DNA of 64,000 nucleotides from an uncultured Alphaproteobacteria bacterium (GTDB lineage Bacteria; Pseudomonadota; Alphaproteobacteria; Rs-D84), in NCBI GenBank assembly GCA_944389535.1, contig CALXMS010000006.1, positions 1 to 64,000 of the forward strand, read 5' to 3'. Under the pieces are notes generated by a model. That model did no database searches, had not been told where the DNA came from, and worked only from the letters and a program-made list of their open reading frames with translations. Made by a program: the position numbers and the translations under genes. Positions 39,395 to 48,072 of this stretch are shown piece after piece. Every line of letters starts with the position of its first letter. Position 1 is the first letter of the stretch.

Positions 39395-41143
39395 TTATTC
39401 GCCGTCTATGTCACGGGTTGTCCATGGTTCGTCATTCATAATTAAATAATACAACTCTGGATTTTCTGTGCCCGGGTTTCTAATTATTGGACGAACTACA
39501 AAAATATCTACATTACAGGCGTGGCTGTTTTGTTCTTCTTGAACCTCTTCCAAGTTAAAATGAAACTTATTAGCAAAATCCATCGCCTGTAAGAAAGCTG
39601 CATCATCATCTGCTGCACTATATGCGTCCCCAGCCCACATCAGCCACATACCGTGGTTTACAACGTTTTCTTGCCCCTGCAGGTCATCGGCCGATAATAA
39701 TGTTAAAGGTTTAAATTCAATATCACTGGTAAATTCGCCTGTACTTGTTTCTGTCCAGTCGTACATTCCGCCTATAAAGTTTAATGCACCGTATAATAAA
39801 CCGCCGGTTCGTTCAAGTTTGGCCAATGCACCTATATTGCTTAAAGAAGAATGAAATAACCAATCGCGTATTCGTCCAGACAAAGTACTGCTGCGAGCGA
39901 CTTTTGCTGCGCTTCGTAATTTCTTACCGCCGGTGCTTGCCGCACGTACGGCACGCCATGTGCGTGCAATTATATTTCCACGTTGGGCTGGGCGTAATGC
40001 ACGTAAAGCACGTCTATATTGATTTAACGAAGAAAATGTTTCGCTATATTGGCGGTACTGTCGGACTTGTTCATCCGCGTTTTCCATTTCACGCATGGTT
40101 TTTGTATAGTTTTCTATTTCTTTTGATTTTTCTGCGTATCGGGTAGCGTCTTTAACTCTATCTATATTTTTTAATTCTTCTGCGGCTTTTGCAGATTTTT
40201 GACTTAAACGTATATAGTCTCGTACAGAATCTGTGTTACGTAAAGTTTTTAAAGATGCGGATAAGCTTTTAAGAGTTTTTGATGCGCGTGCTGCTTTTGT
40301 CGTACCCAGTACGACCGTCCCTGCCCCGACTGTGGCGACTGTAATTGCCACATCAAGACCGATTTCTAAATAAGAAATCCACTGCAAATTAACGTCACCT
40401 GCAACGTAATAATCGTTTGAATCGTCTTCAAGGTTTACAGTTTCTTTCATTGCCTGGTTTATAATTGTTTTATCTTTGGTAAGCGCTGATTTTCCAGTGC
40501 ATTGTGAATTTTGTGGGAATAATGTATCAATATTATCTTCTATGTATTGTAAAGAAACCGTATTATTTTTATTGGGCCCCACAAAGTTATCAAGCGTACC
40601 GGATTCTACAACCATAATTGCATACCATGCGGGGTCCGTGTTTGTCCAAACCGCATCGTCATCTGGTGCGCCAACACGAGGATTTGGGTCAGATGACGGT
40701 AATTGTTGCTTTTCACCGATAAGTATACGTTGCTTTAATATTTTAGGTTGAGTTTCATAGTTTATTACGATTTCTCGACCACCTGGAAAAGTATAATATA
40801 TCGGTAAAAAAGTTATTGTATCATCATCTGCCAGGCCTATGAATTCTGGACAGTTTAAAACATCTGTTAATACGTCTTTGTTTTGAAGCGCTTGGTAAAT
40901 CCATTTTTGAACATCAGTTTCAGCGGCATATTCTAATTCTTCTGTGGCCGTATTTGCCAAAGCCGTTTCAAATATGGCAGTTGCACATTGTGTGTCATCA
41001 GGTTGGCGTTCCAATAGTTCGGAAGCAGGTATGAAATCGTCGGATTCTGTTGGTAGATCAATATTGTAATCCATTGTTGCGCAAAGCGCCACGTTTGTGG
41101 CGCAAAGCGCAAACAATAAAGATGTTAAAAATATCTTAATCAT
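39395..41143 (-). CDS. Secreted/membrane protein of unknown function, third gene of operon
   Basis: The 582-residue protein (from the second in-frame ATG; 588 from the ATG at 41161) has a signal peptide (IKIFLTSLLFALCATNVALC) and an acidic region with cysteines. A hydrophobic Gly/Ala span follows (LDVAITVATVGAGTVVLG, about residues 254-271), then a long basic, Arg/Lys-rich helical segment with coiled coil (about 275-440) and a C-terminal globular domain. The overall plan, exported N-terminus then a hydrophobic glycine-rich segment then a basic helical region, is like that of the gene upstream (41136-42635), and the two may be distant paralogues. No family was recognised. A channel, toxin or secretion-linked role is possible but not shown. 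Confidence 0.55.
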   Translation of the reverse strand: MIKIFLTSLLFALCATNVALCATMDYNIDLPTESDDFIPASELLERQPDDTQCATAIFETALANTATEELEYAAETDVQKWIYQALQNKDVLTDVLNCPEFIGLADDDTITFLPIYYTFPGGREIVINYETQPKILKQRILIGEKQQLPSSDPNPRVGAPDDDAVWTNTDPAWYAIMVVESGTLDNFVGPNKNNTVSLQYIEDNIDTLFPQNSQCTGKSALTKDKTIINQAMKETVNLEDDSNDYYVAGDVNLQWISYLEIGLDVAITVATVGAGTVVLGTTKAARASKTLKSLSASLKTLRNTDSVRDYIRLSQKSAKAAEELKNIDRVKDATRYAEKSKEIENYTKTMREMENADEQVRQYRQYSETFSSLNQYRRALRALRPAQRGNIIARTWRAVRAASTGGKKLRSAAKVARSSTLSGRIRDWLFHSSLSNIGALAKLERTGGLLYGALNFIGGMYDWTETSTGEFTSDIEFKPLTLLSADDLQGQENVVNHGMWLMWAGDAYSAADDDAAFLQAMDFANKFHFNLEEVQEEQNSHACNVDIFVVRPIIRNPGTENPELYYLIMNDEPWTTRDIDGE

Positions 41144-42635
41144 CGATACGGATTGTATCATCTATGACTAAATGTTCTGTTGATATTTCTAGTGTATCAG
41201 GATCATAAGCATAGAATCCTGCATACATATCTATGTCATCCTCATTCCAATCACAATTACCTTGATCTTTTACAGATGAATTAATAGTTGATTTTACTTG
41301 TTCCCATTGAGACTTTTCCATTATTAAAACATTACCGCGAGAACCATCGGGATTGATTTCATACAGTGCATAATCTGATTCATTAACACAATAGTTTTTA
41401 CCTAAGATTGGTTTAAATACTTTTGTATTCATGTCATCATTTGTCGTACCGTCACCACATACAGTATAGCATCCTTCGTTATGGTCAACATCTTGGCAAT
41501 TTATTATATCGTTAGATAAGTCCGATGATACAAGACTGTAAAGAGTTGTGCCTGTATTCTTTGCCATATTGCCACCGATTAAATAAACTAAAGCCCCTGC
41601 ATCTGCTAACAAAGTTGCCTTTTTGGTCAAATTGACACCAATTGTTTTGACGAATTTTTTTATACCCGTTTTTAATACACCCTTGCCAGCATATTGTGCG
41701 GCACCACGCATATTAGCTTTCATACCTAATTGTATTGCTGAACGCGCTAACATTCTTCCGCCAGTTTTGGATAGTCTTTTTGCCGCGGCTTTACCTCCAA
41801 CTTTAGCTATTCCCTTCGCGGATGCTTTTAAACCTGCACCAACAGCAGCGCGACCTGCTGTCACAGCGGCCCCACCAGCACCACCCGCATAAAAAGTCAA
41901 TATTGCTGCCACTGCTGTTGCTGCCCAACCAATTATATCAATCGTCATTTGCCAAGAGCGATTGTTTTCACAAAGCAATGCACCACGCTTTTGCATTGTT
42001 GTATCAAGAACATTTGATATCTCAATTAATACATCGTCCCAGTTTATATCTATGCCAAACTCTTCATCAACATCTTCACCTGTTAAGTCAACTAACGCTG
42101 ATTTATATTTGTATAAATTATCATTGTCGCCTAAGAAATCTAATACAAAAGCATCATCTAGTCTGGTCGTAGGATCTGCTTTGTTAGCGTTTATATAGGA
42201 TGTTGCTAAGTCTTCAAAAAATACTTTCTGTGCGTTTGTGTCTGGACCAAGTATACCATCAACAATTAGCGATAAAATTTGTAAATCATTATCAGAAAAA
42301 TCGCTTTGTGAACCATAGCGCATTCTGTTGCGAACAGATTGCCAGTTAATCGTTAATCTTATTTCTGGATTGTTATATATTACGGTATCTATGTTCTCTT
42401 TAAATAAGTCTGGATAATTAGAACATGTCGTTCTATAAGATGCCGCATTTGCAACGGCCCCAACATAATCTGGCGTTAAACCGCTTATGGCTTTTTCTAC
42501 TTGTAAATATAATTCACATGCAACTAGTTGATCACAGTCTGTATAGTTGGCGCATTCTGATGAAACAGCCGCACTTGCCGAACTTGTTAAACAGCATATT
42601 AATAATATATAAAAAATTTTTCTTAGATTGATCAT
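41136..42635 (-). CDS. Secreted/membrane protein of unknown function, second gene of operon
   Basis: The 499-residue protein has a signal peptide (FYILLICCLTSSASA), an N-terminal region with cysteines (SECANYTDCDQLVACELY) and a central hydrophobic span (IIGWAATAVAAILTFYAGGA). A basic Ala/Gly-rich repetitive segment follows (KASAKGIAKVGGKAAAKRLS), then a second hydrophobic patch and a C-terminal domain with cysteines (CYTVCGDGTTND). It overlaps the previous gene by 4 bases (ATGA) and the next gene by a few bases, so the three are one translationally coupled operon. Not recognised. Proteins with hydrophobic glycine-rich cores can insert in membranes; whether this one does is unknown. Confidence 0.55.
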   Translation of the reverse strand: MINLRKIFYILLICCLTSSASAAVSSECANYTDCDQLVACELYLQVEKAISGLTPDYVGAVANAASYRTTCSNYPDLFKENIDTVIYNNPEIRLTINWQSVRNRMRYGSQSDFSDNDLQILSLIVDGILGPDTNAQKVFFEDLATSYINANKADPTTRLDDAFVLDFLGDNDNLYKYKSALVDLTGEDVDEEFGIDINWDDVLIEISNVLDTTMQKRGALLCENNRSWQMTIDIIGWAATAVAAILTFYAGGAGGAAVTAGRAAVGAGLKASAKGIAKVGGKAAAKRLSKTGGRMLARSAIQLGMKANMRGAAQYAGKGVLKTGIKKFVKTIGVNLTKKATLLADAGALVYLIGGNMAKNTGTTLYSLVSSDLSNDIINCQDVDHNEGCYTVCGDGTTNDDMNTKVFKPILGKNYCVNESDYALYEINPDGSRGNVLIMEKSQWEQVKSTINSSVKDQGNCDWNEDDIDMYAGFYAYDPDTLEISTEHLVIDDTIRIDD

Positions 42636-43552
42636 TTTTTAGCTTCTTTTAATACTTCTGTGATTTTTGCAATTATTTGATTGCGGTCTACACTAGATGT
42701 AGAAGCTTGGGTACATTCAGGATTCTCAGGATATTTTAAACAAAATATTTCTTTATTTGCCCTTGCTATTCCTTGCATTCTTCTTAAATAATCTTCTTCT
42801 GGTTCAATCTCAATTGTTCTATAGGCTGACTTCCCTGCGTATGGTGCGTACCCCGCCGTATCATTTTGTATACGTTGCGTAAAAGTTAAATCTGCGGCTG
42901 TTTTTGGAAATTCCATTGCCACTAACTTATCATTATTACTATTACCTGAGTAAGATTGTAAATTTTCTAACTCTTGTTTCCTTTCCATCATGTCTTGCAA
43001 CCACGGGTCACCGTTCCACGTCGGTAATTGATTTTCTATTGAATAAGGGTTTTGAAATTCTACCTTTTGTGAACCTTGATTGTTATTCGGTGTAATCGCA
43101 CTTGGAAAGGCCACCTGTTTTCCAGTAGGCCCAGCAATAGCGTTGTTAGATACGTATTCTTCAAATTCAGTATCAATATAACCAGAACATGGCGTTACGT
43201 AGTTGTGATTAGGTAAACTTGCTAGTTGAACTATAAGCGTTGGTCGCGCCTCTTCTACGTCCATACCTGCACAGTTGTTTCTGGTTGAACAGTATGATGC
43301 AACCAATGCTTTTACAACATTTTGGCAGTCGCTGGCACTGATGTCTGTACCTTGAATGTAAACGGGTACCGGCAGCGTTTGGTTATAAGGACTGCTGGGA
43401 TCCCAGAATGGGTTAGAAGAATAATTCTGTACGTTTTGAATTTGCCCGTACTTAGAAAACGGCGTCGTTGCCGTAGGAAATGTAGTAGCAAATGCAGACG
43501 TTGCAATAAACGTAATTGACGCAGCAGTCACGAAGAAATTTTGTCTTTTCAT
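42632..43552 (-). CDS. Secreted protein of unknown function, first of three in operon
   Basis: The 306-residue protein has a signal peptide (NFFVTAASITFIATSAFA) and a Pro/Asn/Ser-rich linker region. There are four or five cysteines (SDCQNVVKALVASYCSTRNNC) and a charged C-terminal helix (RNQIIAKITEVLKEAKK). No family was recognised. A good ribosome site (GGAAAGAGA) precedes the ATG, and TATAAT-like sequence near 43580 could be a promoter. It is followed by two larger membrane-inserting secreted proteins in an overlapping operon and preceded by a prepilin peptidase 30 bases upstream, so a link to a pilus or secretion apparatus is conceivable. Confidence 0.55.
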   Translation of the reverse strand: MKRQNFFVTAASITFIATSAFATTFPTATTPFSKYGQIQNVQNYSSNPFWDPSSPYNQTLPVPVYIQGTDISASDCQNVVKALVASYCSTRNNCAGMDVEEARPTLIVQLASLPNHNYVTPCSGYIDTEFEEYVSNNAIAGPTGKQVAFPSAITPNNNQGSQKVEFQNPYSIENQLPTWNGDPWLQDMMERKQELENLQSYSGNSNNDKLVAMEFPKTAADLTFTQRIQNDTAGYAPYAGKSAYRTIEIEPEEDYLRRMQGIARANKEIFCLKYPENPECTQASTSSVDRNQIIAKITEVLKEAKK

Positions 43553-43582
43553 TTCTCTTTCCGTTATCCCTATTATTGATAA

Positions 43583-44053
43583 TTATATCAAAAACATCAT
43601 TACAATCAAAGTCAAAATTCCGCTGGCGATGAAAAACGGCGCGAATGGAATAAACTTCTGTTTTTTGTATTTACCCCATATTAAACCTGCTATGCAGGTA
43701 ATGACTAATGTTGCCGCTAAGCCCGTTGTCCCCAGCCATATTCCGCCTGTTGCCATCAGTTTTATATCACCCATACCAATTGGAATTTCATCAGTTTGTT
43801 TCTTTTTGTTTTTTATCGCCTTAAAAGATTGACCGATTATTGCAGATAAGAAATAACCAAAAAAAGCGGCAATTATTGCATCTCCGGCGGTAATGATATA
43901 CGGAAAAAAATGTACAACTATCAATCCGATAAGCAAAAGTGGGAATAAATAAATGTCGGGTATTATACGCCTGCGCCAATCTGCGACAGAAATGCGCCAT
44001 GCACAAAATGCTGCAGCCAACAAAAGAACAATGAATAATATATTGTAAATCAT
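43583..44053 (-). CDS. A24-type prepilin peptidase (CpaA/TadV-like)
   Basis: The 156-residue protein has about six membrane spans. Both catalytic Asp residues of the A24 aspartic peptidase family are in place: one in SVADWRRRIIPD (about residue 24) and one in the GxGD motif IPIGMGDIKLMATGG (about residue 95). It lacks the N-terminal methylase domain of PilD, as is usual for CpaA/TadV. It would cleave the leader of type IV-like prepilins. ATG 44053 is chosen to start the first span; the upstream frame to 44227 overlaps gcrA. No pilin gene is in the window, but three secreted unknowns follow on the same strand. Confidence 0.82.
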   Translation of the reverse strand: MIYNILFIVLLLAAAFCAWRISVADWRRRIIPDIYLFPLLLIGLIVVHFFPYIITAGDAIIAAFFGYFLSAIIGQSFKAIKNKKKQTDEIPIGMGDIKLMATGGIWLGTTGLAATLVITCIAGLIWGKYKKQKFIPFAPFFIASGILTLIVMMFLI

Positions 44054-44126
44054 ATTTTTCCCCCTTGCCTTTCGATTCGAAACTATGCTACAATTATATC
44101 GATATGTATAACAAGGATTTTTTAAA

Positions 44127-44693
44127 ATGAGTAAAGGTTGGGATAACGCAACGTTAAAAAAATTAAAGGCTCTTACTGGTAAGGGATTGTCCACTTCAGA
44201 AATTGGTAAGCGACTGGGGATGAGCAAGAACGCAGTTGTCGGTAAATTGAACCGTTTGGGTTGGAACCTTAAAGCGGGCGGTGTTACGGGCGCTGTTTCT
44301 AAAAAGCCGGTGGCAAAGAAAACGACGATGAAGACTGTGGTAGATAAAAAGGCTACTAAGGTTAATAAAAGTACGTCAAAAAAAGTTGCGGTTTCACGTG
44401 GCGTAACAGCGGATAAGAAAAAGCCATTACAGAAAGAACAAAAAGTATCTGGGAAAGCAGCTTCGGTAAAAACCAGCGGTAAATCGCTAAATAAAAATTT
44501 AGCGATGCATCAGCGAATAATTCAACATTCTTTAGAAATGGCAAATCTGAAACCGAATCAATGTCGTTGGCCAATCGGTGATCCTGATTCTGAAAATTTT
44601 CATTTTTGTGGCGAACAGGTATTTGTCGGGAAACCTTATTGTTATGAACATTGTAAGCAGGCTTATCAATTTACCCCGCCAAAAAAGAAGTAA
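44127..44693 (+). CDS. gcrA: GcrA cell cycle regulator
   Basis: The 188-residue protein starts with the GcrA signature SKGWDNATLKKLKALTGKG followed by SEIGKRLGMSKNAVVGKLNR, a helix-turn-helix that in Caulobacter binds sigma70-RNA polymerase and methylated GANTC promoters. A Lys/Ala/Thr-rich linker follows, then the C-terminal domain with CRWPIGDPDSENFHFCGEQ and CYEHCKQAYQF, the cysteine-rich zinc-type end of the family. GcrA occurs only in Alphaproteobacteria, so it is the best taxonomic marker here. Its partner methylase CcrM is not in this window. AAGGA lies before the ATG. Confidence 0.95.
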   Translation: MSKGWDNATLKKLKALTGKGLSTSEIGKRLGMSKNAVVGKLNRLGWNLKAGGVTGAVSKKPVAKKTTMKTVVDKKATKVNKSTSKKVAVSRGVTADKKKPLQKEQKVSGKAASVKTSGKSLNKNLAMHQRIIQHSLEMANLKPNQCRWPIGDPDSENFHFCGEQVFVGKPYCYEHCKQAYQFTPPKKK

Positions 44694-44728
44694 ACTTTAT
44701 CGGTGCATAAAAAAAGTGAGAGGGAAAA

Positions 44729-46825
44729 ATGGCAACTAGATCTTTAAAATTTATGGAATATAATATTGCCGGGAATGTTATTCGGGCTTATTATGACGCC
44801 GATGATAAGCTAATTTTTATTTTAGATAAAACTATCAGTGACGACAAACCAAACGTTTTGTTAGTTATAAATCCGGTTGGTGACCGTAAATGGGACGATA
44901 TTTTAGCAAATGATTATGGCGTTGATCTGGAAACTGTACGACCGAAGAAAAATAATAAATATCAAAAGCTGGATATAGAATATAGCGGTTTGTCTGAGTA
45001 TGACGATTTAATAAATGCTTATAAAGCTGGTTCAGATTTGTCAGAAGCATTAGAAAATTTAACTGTTTTCAGATATAATTCTGTTCGCAGGTCTGCGATG
45101 GAACGTTTGTCGGTTGCAGAATCAAATGCAGAGAAAGCACGTGATACAATTGTTAGAACAAAAGAAAGCATAGCCGAAATGCAGGATAAGCTAAAGCAGA
45201 TGCGTGCAAAATTATCTCAGCAGAAGAAGCAGATTGGTCGTGAACCAACAAAAAAGTCTGCATCTAAGATATTACGTACAGATGCACAGATAGACGCACT
45301 GAACGAAAAAATACGTCGTGCAAAAAAAAGATTAGATAATGCTCAGCGTCGTTTGATTGTTGCTGATGAAGACGCAGAGTTAGCGCGTGATATTTTAGAC
45401 AAAGACAAATCTGTTGGCATGGAAGTTGCAATGCCAAGACCGACGTCTGTTATTAAAAGTTCTGCATCTAAAAATGTTGCTACTTCAGCAGCAAACAGCA
45501 ATAAAAGCGTTCGTTTGCCTATATCTACAGAATATGCAGAAGATATAACAGTTACAGAAACAGCGGATATAAAACATAATGAACAAAAGGCGGAACAAAT
45601 GGCCGATGAAACAAAAAAAGAAGAAGTAAAACCTTTATTCGATGAAGATCCAGAGATATTAGATGAAGAAATTGCGTTTAAACCCATTGAATTTGGTGTT
45701 TCTAGTCCAATAGAAACAAAACCTATACCAGAGCAATCGGATGTGTATGAAAGTGTTGTTGAAGAAAAGCCATTGTCTTTTACGCCACCAGAACAGAATT
45801 CTGCGTCCGCATCTTCTGTAAACGTAAATCCGGTAAATGAACAGATAGATACTGCAGGCGGCACAGTAACGCAACCCGTTTTAGATACTATTAAATCTGT
45901 TAATATGCCTAAGGAAGAGCCAGCAAAGTTAGACAGTGAGTTGACAACAGATAATGGGGCGCCTGTAATTCAAAACAGCCCCTCATCAGATACGACCGCG
46001 TCATCAACTTCTGCGGTACGCCCTGTTCCACCGGCTGCAACTATTTCTAATGCTGCGGCGGCTGTAAGACCTGTTTCACCGATTACCGGAAGTGTTGCTC
46101 CGACTAATCCGGCACAGCGTAAACCTACGTTAGTATATTATATAATGTTGGTATTATTAATCGGTTTATCTATATTTACGTTATGGCTGTACCAGAAAAA
46201 CACCAGTGAAAAAACCCCTGATTTAATGACAACTGTGCCGACAACGGAAATAGTTGAAGAAACAACATCTACAGAATTGGATAGCCCTTTTATTATAGAA
46301 ACACAATCTGAAGATAATAATCAGACAATGGAAGTATCGGTTGAAGAAGCCCCGTATCAGCTTATTGAACCAGATTACGTAGAAGAAAATATTGATGGCG
46401 TTACTGAGAGTGATACGGCTTTTGTCGAGATAAATTCTGATGGAGTTGATCAGAATGCGGTTGTGGAAACTGAGTCTGTTACGCCAGTTGCAGATTTTTA
46501 CGTTGAACCGATATCAGTTCCTGAACCGGTTGTTACCGAACCAGAACCTGTGGTTACAATACCGACAGAAGAAGAAATCCTTGCAACCAAACCTTCATAT
46601 AATGTCTCTCAAAACGAAAATATGTTTATAGCAGATCCTGAATATGACACAGAGACTAATTATATACCATCCAATGATTCTGGTGCCGATTTACCGACCT
46701 GCCCTGATGGTACAGCGCCAGACATAAACGGTTGTTGTGCGGGAGAAATATATACAGATATGGGCAGCATGGGATTTAACTGTTGTCCTCCAAATGGCGG
46801 AGATTGTTTTCCACCGTTGTTATAA
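44729..46825 (+). CDS. Coiled-coil single-span membrane protein of unknown function
   Basis: The 698-residue protein has an N-terminal globular part of about 125 residues (residues 1-125) and a coiled coil (about 125-225, for example MQDKLKQMRAKLSQQKKQI). A long Pro/Ser/Glu-rich disordered linker comes next, then one membrane span (VYYIMLVLLIGLSIFTLWLY, about 470-489), and another Glu/Thr/Val-rich linker. A short cysteine-rich tail closes the protein (CPDGTAPDINGCCAGE, NCCPPNGGDCFPP). It has no signal peptide, so the N-terminus is cytoplasmic and the cysteine-rich tail periplasmic. No family was recognised. It follows gcrA by 35 bases. A spanning scaffold or cell-envelope organiser is a guess only. 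Confidence 0.6.
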   Translation: MATRSLKFMEYNIAGNVIRAYYDADDKLIFILDKTISDDKPNVLLVINPVGDRKWDDILANDYGVDLETVRPKKNNKYQKLDIEYSGLSEYDDLINAYKAGSDLSEALENLTVFRYNSVRRSAMERLSVAESNAEKARDTIVRTKESIAEMQDKLKQMRAKLSQQKKQIGREPTKKSASKILRTDAQIDALNEKIRRAKKRLDNAQRRLIVADEDAELARDILDKDKSVGMEVAMPRPTSVIKSSASKNVATSAANSNKSVRLPISTEYAEDITVTETADIKHNEQKAEQMADETKKEEVKPLFDEDPEILDEEIAFKPIEFGVSSPIETKPIPEQSDVYESVVEEKPLSFTPPEQNSASASSVNVNPVNEQIDTAGGTVTQPVLDTIKSVNMPKEEPAKLDSELTTDNGAPVIQNSPSSDTTASSTSAVRPVPPAATISNAAAAVRPVSPITGSVAPTNPAQRKPTLVYYIMLVLLIGLSIFTLWLYQKNTSEKTPDLMTTVPTTEIVEETTSTELDSPFIIETQSEDNNQTMEVSVEEAPYQLIEPDYVEENIDGVTESDTAFVEINSDGVDQNAVVETESVTPVADFYVEPISVPEPVVTEPEPVVTIPTEEEILATKPSYNVSQNENMFIADPEYDTETNYIPSNDSGADLPTCPDGTAPDINGCCAGEIYTDMGSMGFNCCPPNGGDCFPPLL

Positions 46826-46830
46826 AATAG

Positions 46831-46857
46831 AACCGCGTTTGATGTAAACGCGGTTTT
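46831..46857. terminator. Terminator between the coiled-coil membrane protein gene and acpS
   Basis: AACCGCGTTT and AAACGCGGTT form a 10-base-pair stem with loop GATGT followed by TTCTTTTT, near the stop codon. Confidence 0.8.
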
Positions 46858-46886
46858 CTTTTTAAAGCATGAAATAAATAAAATCT

Positions 46887-47264
46887 TTATAGTTTTTCTA
46901 TAACAACCATTGCGGCTGAATAATCGTCTTGATCCGTTATTGATAAATATACGGCCGCATTTCCTCCGGTCAGTTCTTTTAGTGCTGCTTTTGCACCACC
47001 TGCCAACAATAGTTCTGGTCGACCGGCATCGTCATGAGTTACAGAAACGTCTGAGAACGCAATGTCGTCACCAAATCCTGTACCCAAAGCTTTTAAACAC
47101 GCTTCACGTGCGGCCCAGAAATTAGCAAGATGCTTTTCAGCGTTTGCGTTATCTGCATCAGCATATTCCAGCTCTTTTTTTGTGAATATGCGTTGTTTTT
47201 TAAAGGCAGACCAATCTAAAAATCTGTCACATTCCACTAAATCAATTCCAATACCTACTATCAC
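46887..47264 (-). CDS. acpS: Holo-[acyl-carrier-protein] synthase
   Basis: The 125-residue enzyme transfers 4'-phosphopantetheine from CoA to acyl carrier protein. The Mg-binding IVGIGIDLVECDRF (residues 2-15) and FWAAREACLKALGTG (about 49-63, with Glu and Lys of the active site) are intact. The C-terminus ends with the expected YLSITDQDDYSAAMVVIEKL. GGGGG-type ribosome site precedes the ATG. It often lies in the lepB-rnc-era operon in alphaproteobacteria; here it stands alone next to tRNA-Pro. Confidence 0.93.
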   Translation of the reverse strand: MIVGIGIDLVECDRFLDWSAFKKQRIFTKKELEYADADNANAEKHLANFWAAREACLKALGTGFGDDIAFSDVSVTHDDAGRPELLLAGGAKAALKELTGGNAAVYLSITDQDDYSAAMVVIEKL

Positions 47265-47384
47265 GGAAAGACCCCCTAGTTATTTTTATTGATATGCGAA
47301 TACTAGTAACATTTTTCCGATTCGTGCAAGCAGAAAATATATTCTTGCTTTTAACTTTTTAGAATTGTATAAATATTCGTATGT

Positions 47385-47461
47385 CGGGGCGTAGCTCAGC
47401 CTGGTAGAGTACTTGCATGGGGTGCAAGGGGTCGCAGGTTCAATTCCTGTCGCCCCGACCA
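47385..47461 (+). tRNA. tRNA-Pro (anticodon GGG)
   Basis: 77 bases. Acceptor CGGGGCG/CGCCCCG pairs, anticodon loop ATGGGGT (GGG), T arm GGTTCAATTCC, encoded CCA. It reads CCC and CCU. Confidence 0.96.
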
Positions 47462-47518
47462 TAATTATATTTATCGGGTAAGTATAAAAATTCCCAAAAG
47501 ATAAAAGTTATATTTATG

Positions 47519-47938
47519 CTATCTGCATTGATCAGTAATTGTGTCTACAATTTGTTGTTCCATTGCAAATTGACGAGCAGAACTAAGTGCACATGGATCG
47601 CAATCTTTACGCAATTGCCCTGCTTTGCAAGTGAACGGTATACCGTCGCAATCTCCCGTTGTTCTTATCGATATTTTTTCGTTTACGTAATTTTCTACCA
47701 TTTTAATATAATTCTGTGGAACTTTATCTGGTGTATATGCCCATAGTTGGTAAATTGTGCTTATTACTTTTTTGACACATGGGTCTGAGTTAGTTATGCG
47801 TATTACGTTATCTGCGTTAGAGTTAACGTGTTGCGTCTGTTTTTCAGATTTTAAAGTCCAAATGATTATCCCCGTACATAAAACGATAACTAAAATAAAC
47901 AAGATATATCGCGAAATTTTAAAAGATGTAAGTTGCAT
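47519..47938 (-). CDS. Small membrane-anchored protein with cysteine-rich C-terminus
   Basis: The 139-residue protein has an N-terminal membrane anchor (ISRYILFILVIVLCTGIIIW, residues 8-27) and an exported domain of about 110 residues with six cysteines (DPCVKKVIS, GDCDGIPFTCKAGQLRKDC, DPCALS). Anchors without a cleavage site suggest attachment to the inner membrane. No family was recognised. It is monocistronic near tRNA-Pro, on the other strand. Confidence 0.55.
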   Translation of the reverse strand: MQLTSFKISRYILFILVIVLCTGIIIWTLKSEKQTQHVNSNADNVIRITNSDPCVKKVISTIYQLWAYTPDKVPQNYIKMVENYVNEKISIRTTGDCDGIPFTCKAGQLRKDCDPCALSSARQFAMEQQIVDTITDQCR

Positions 47939-48072
47939 CGATTGGATTCTCCTATTCCTTTATAATTTTATCATAATCGTTTGATACAAAAAATTCGTAT
48001 TTATTCCTGTATTAGTTTGATTTTTTTATTTCATTATTTTAAAATACTTTCCAGTAGTAAAAGAGGCGAAGC

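Noticed and set aside
45343-45864. 173-codon minus-strand frame
   Set aside because: Antisense shadow of the Pro/Ser/Glu-rich linker of the coiled-coil protein.
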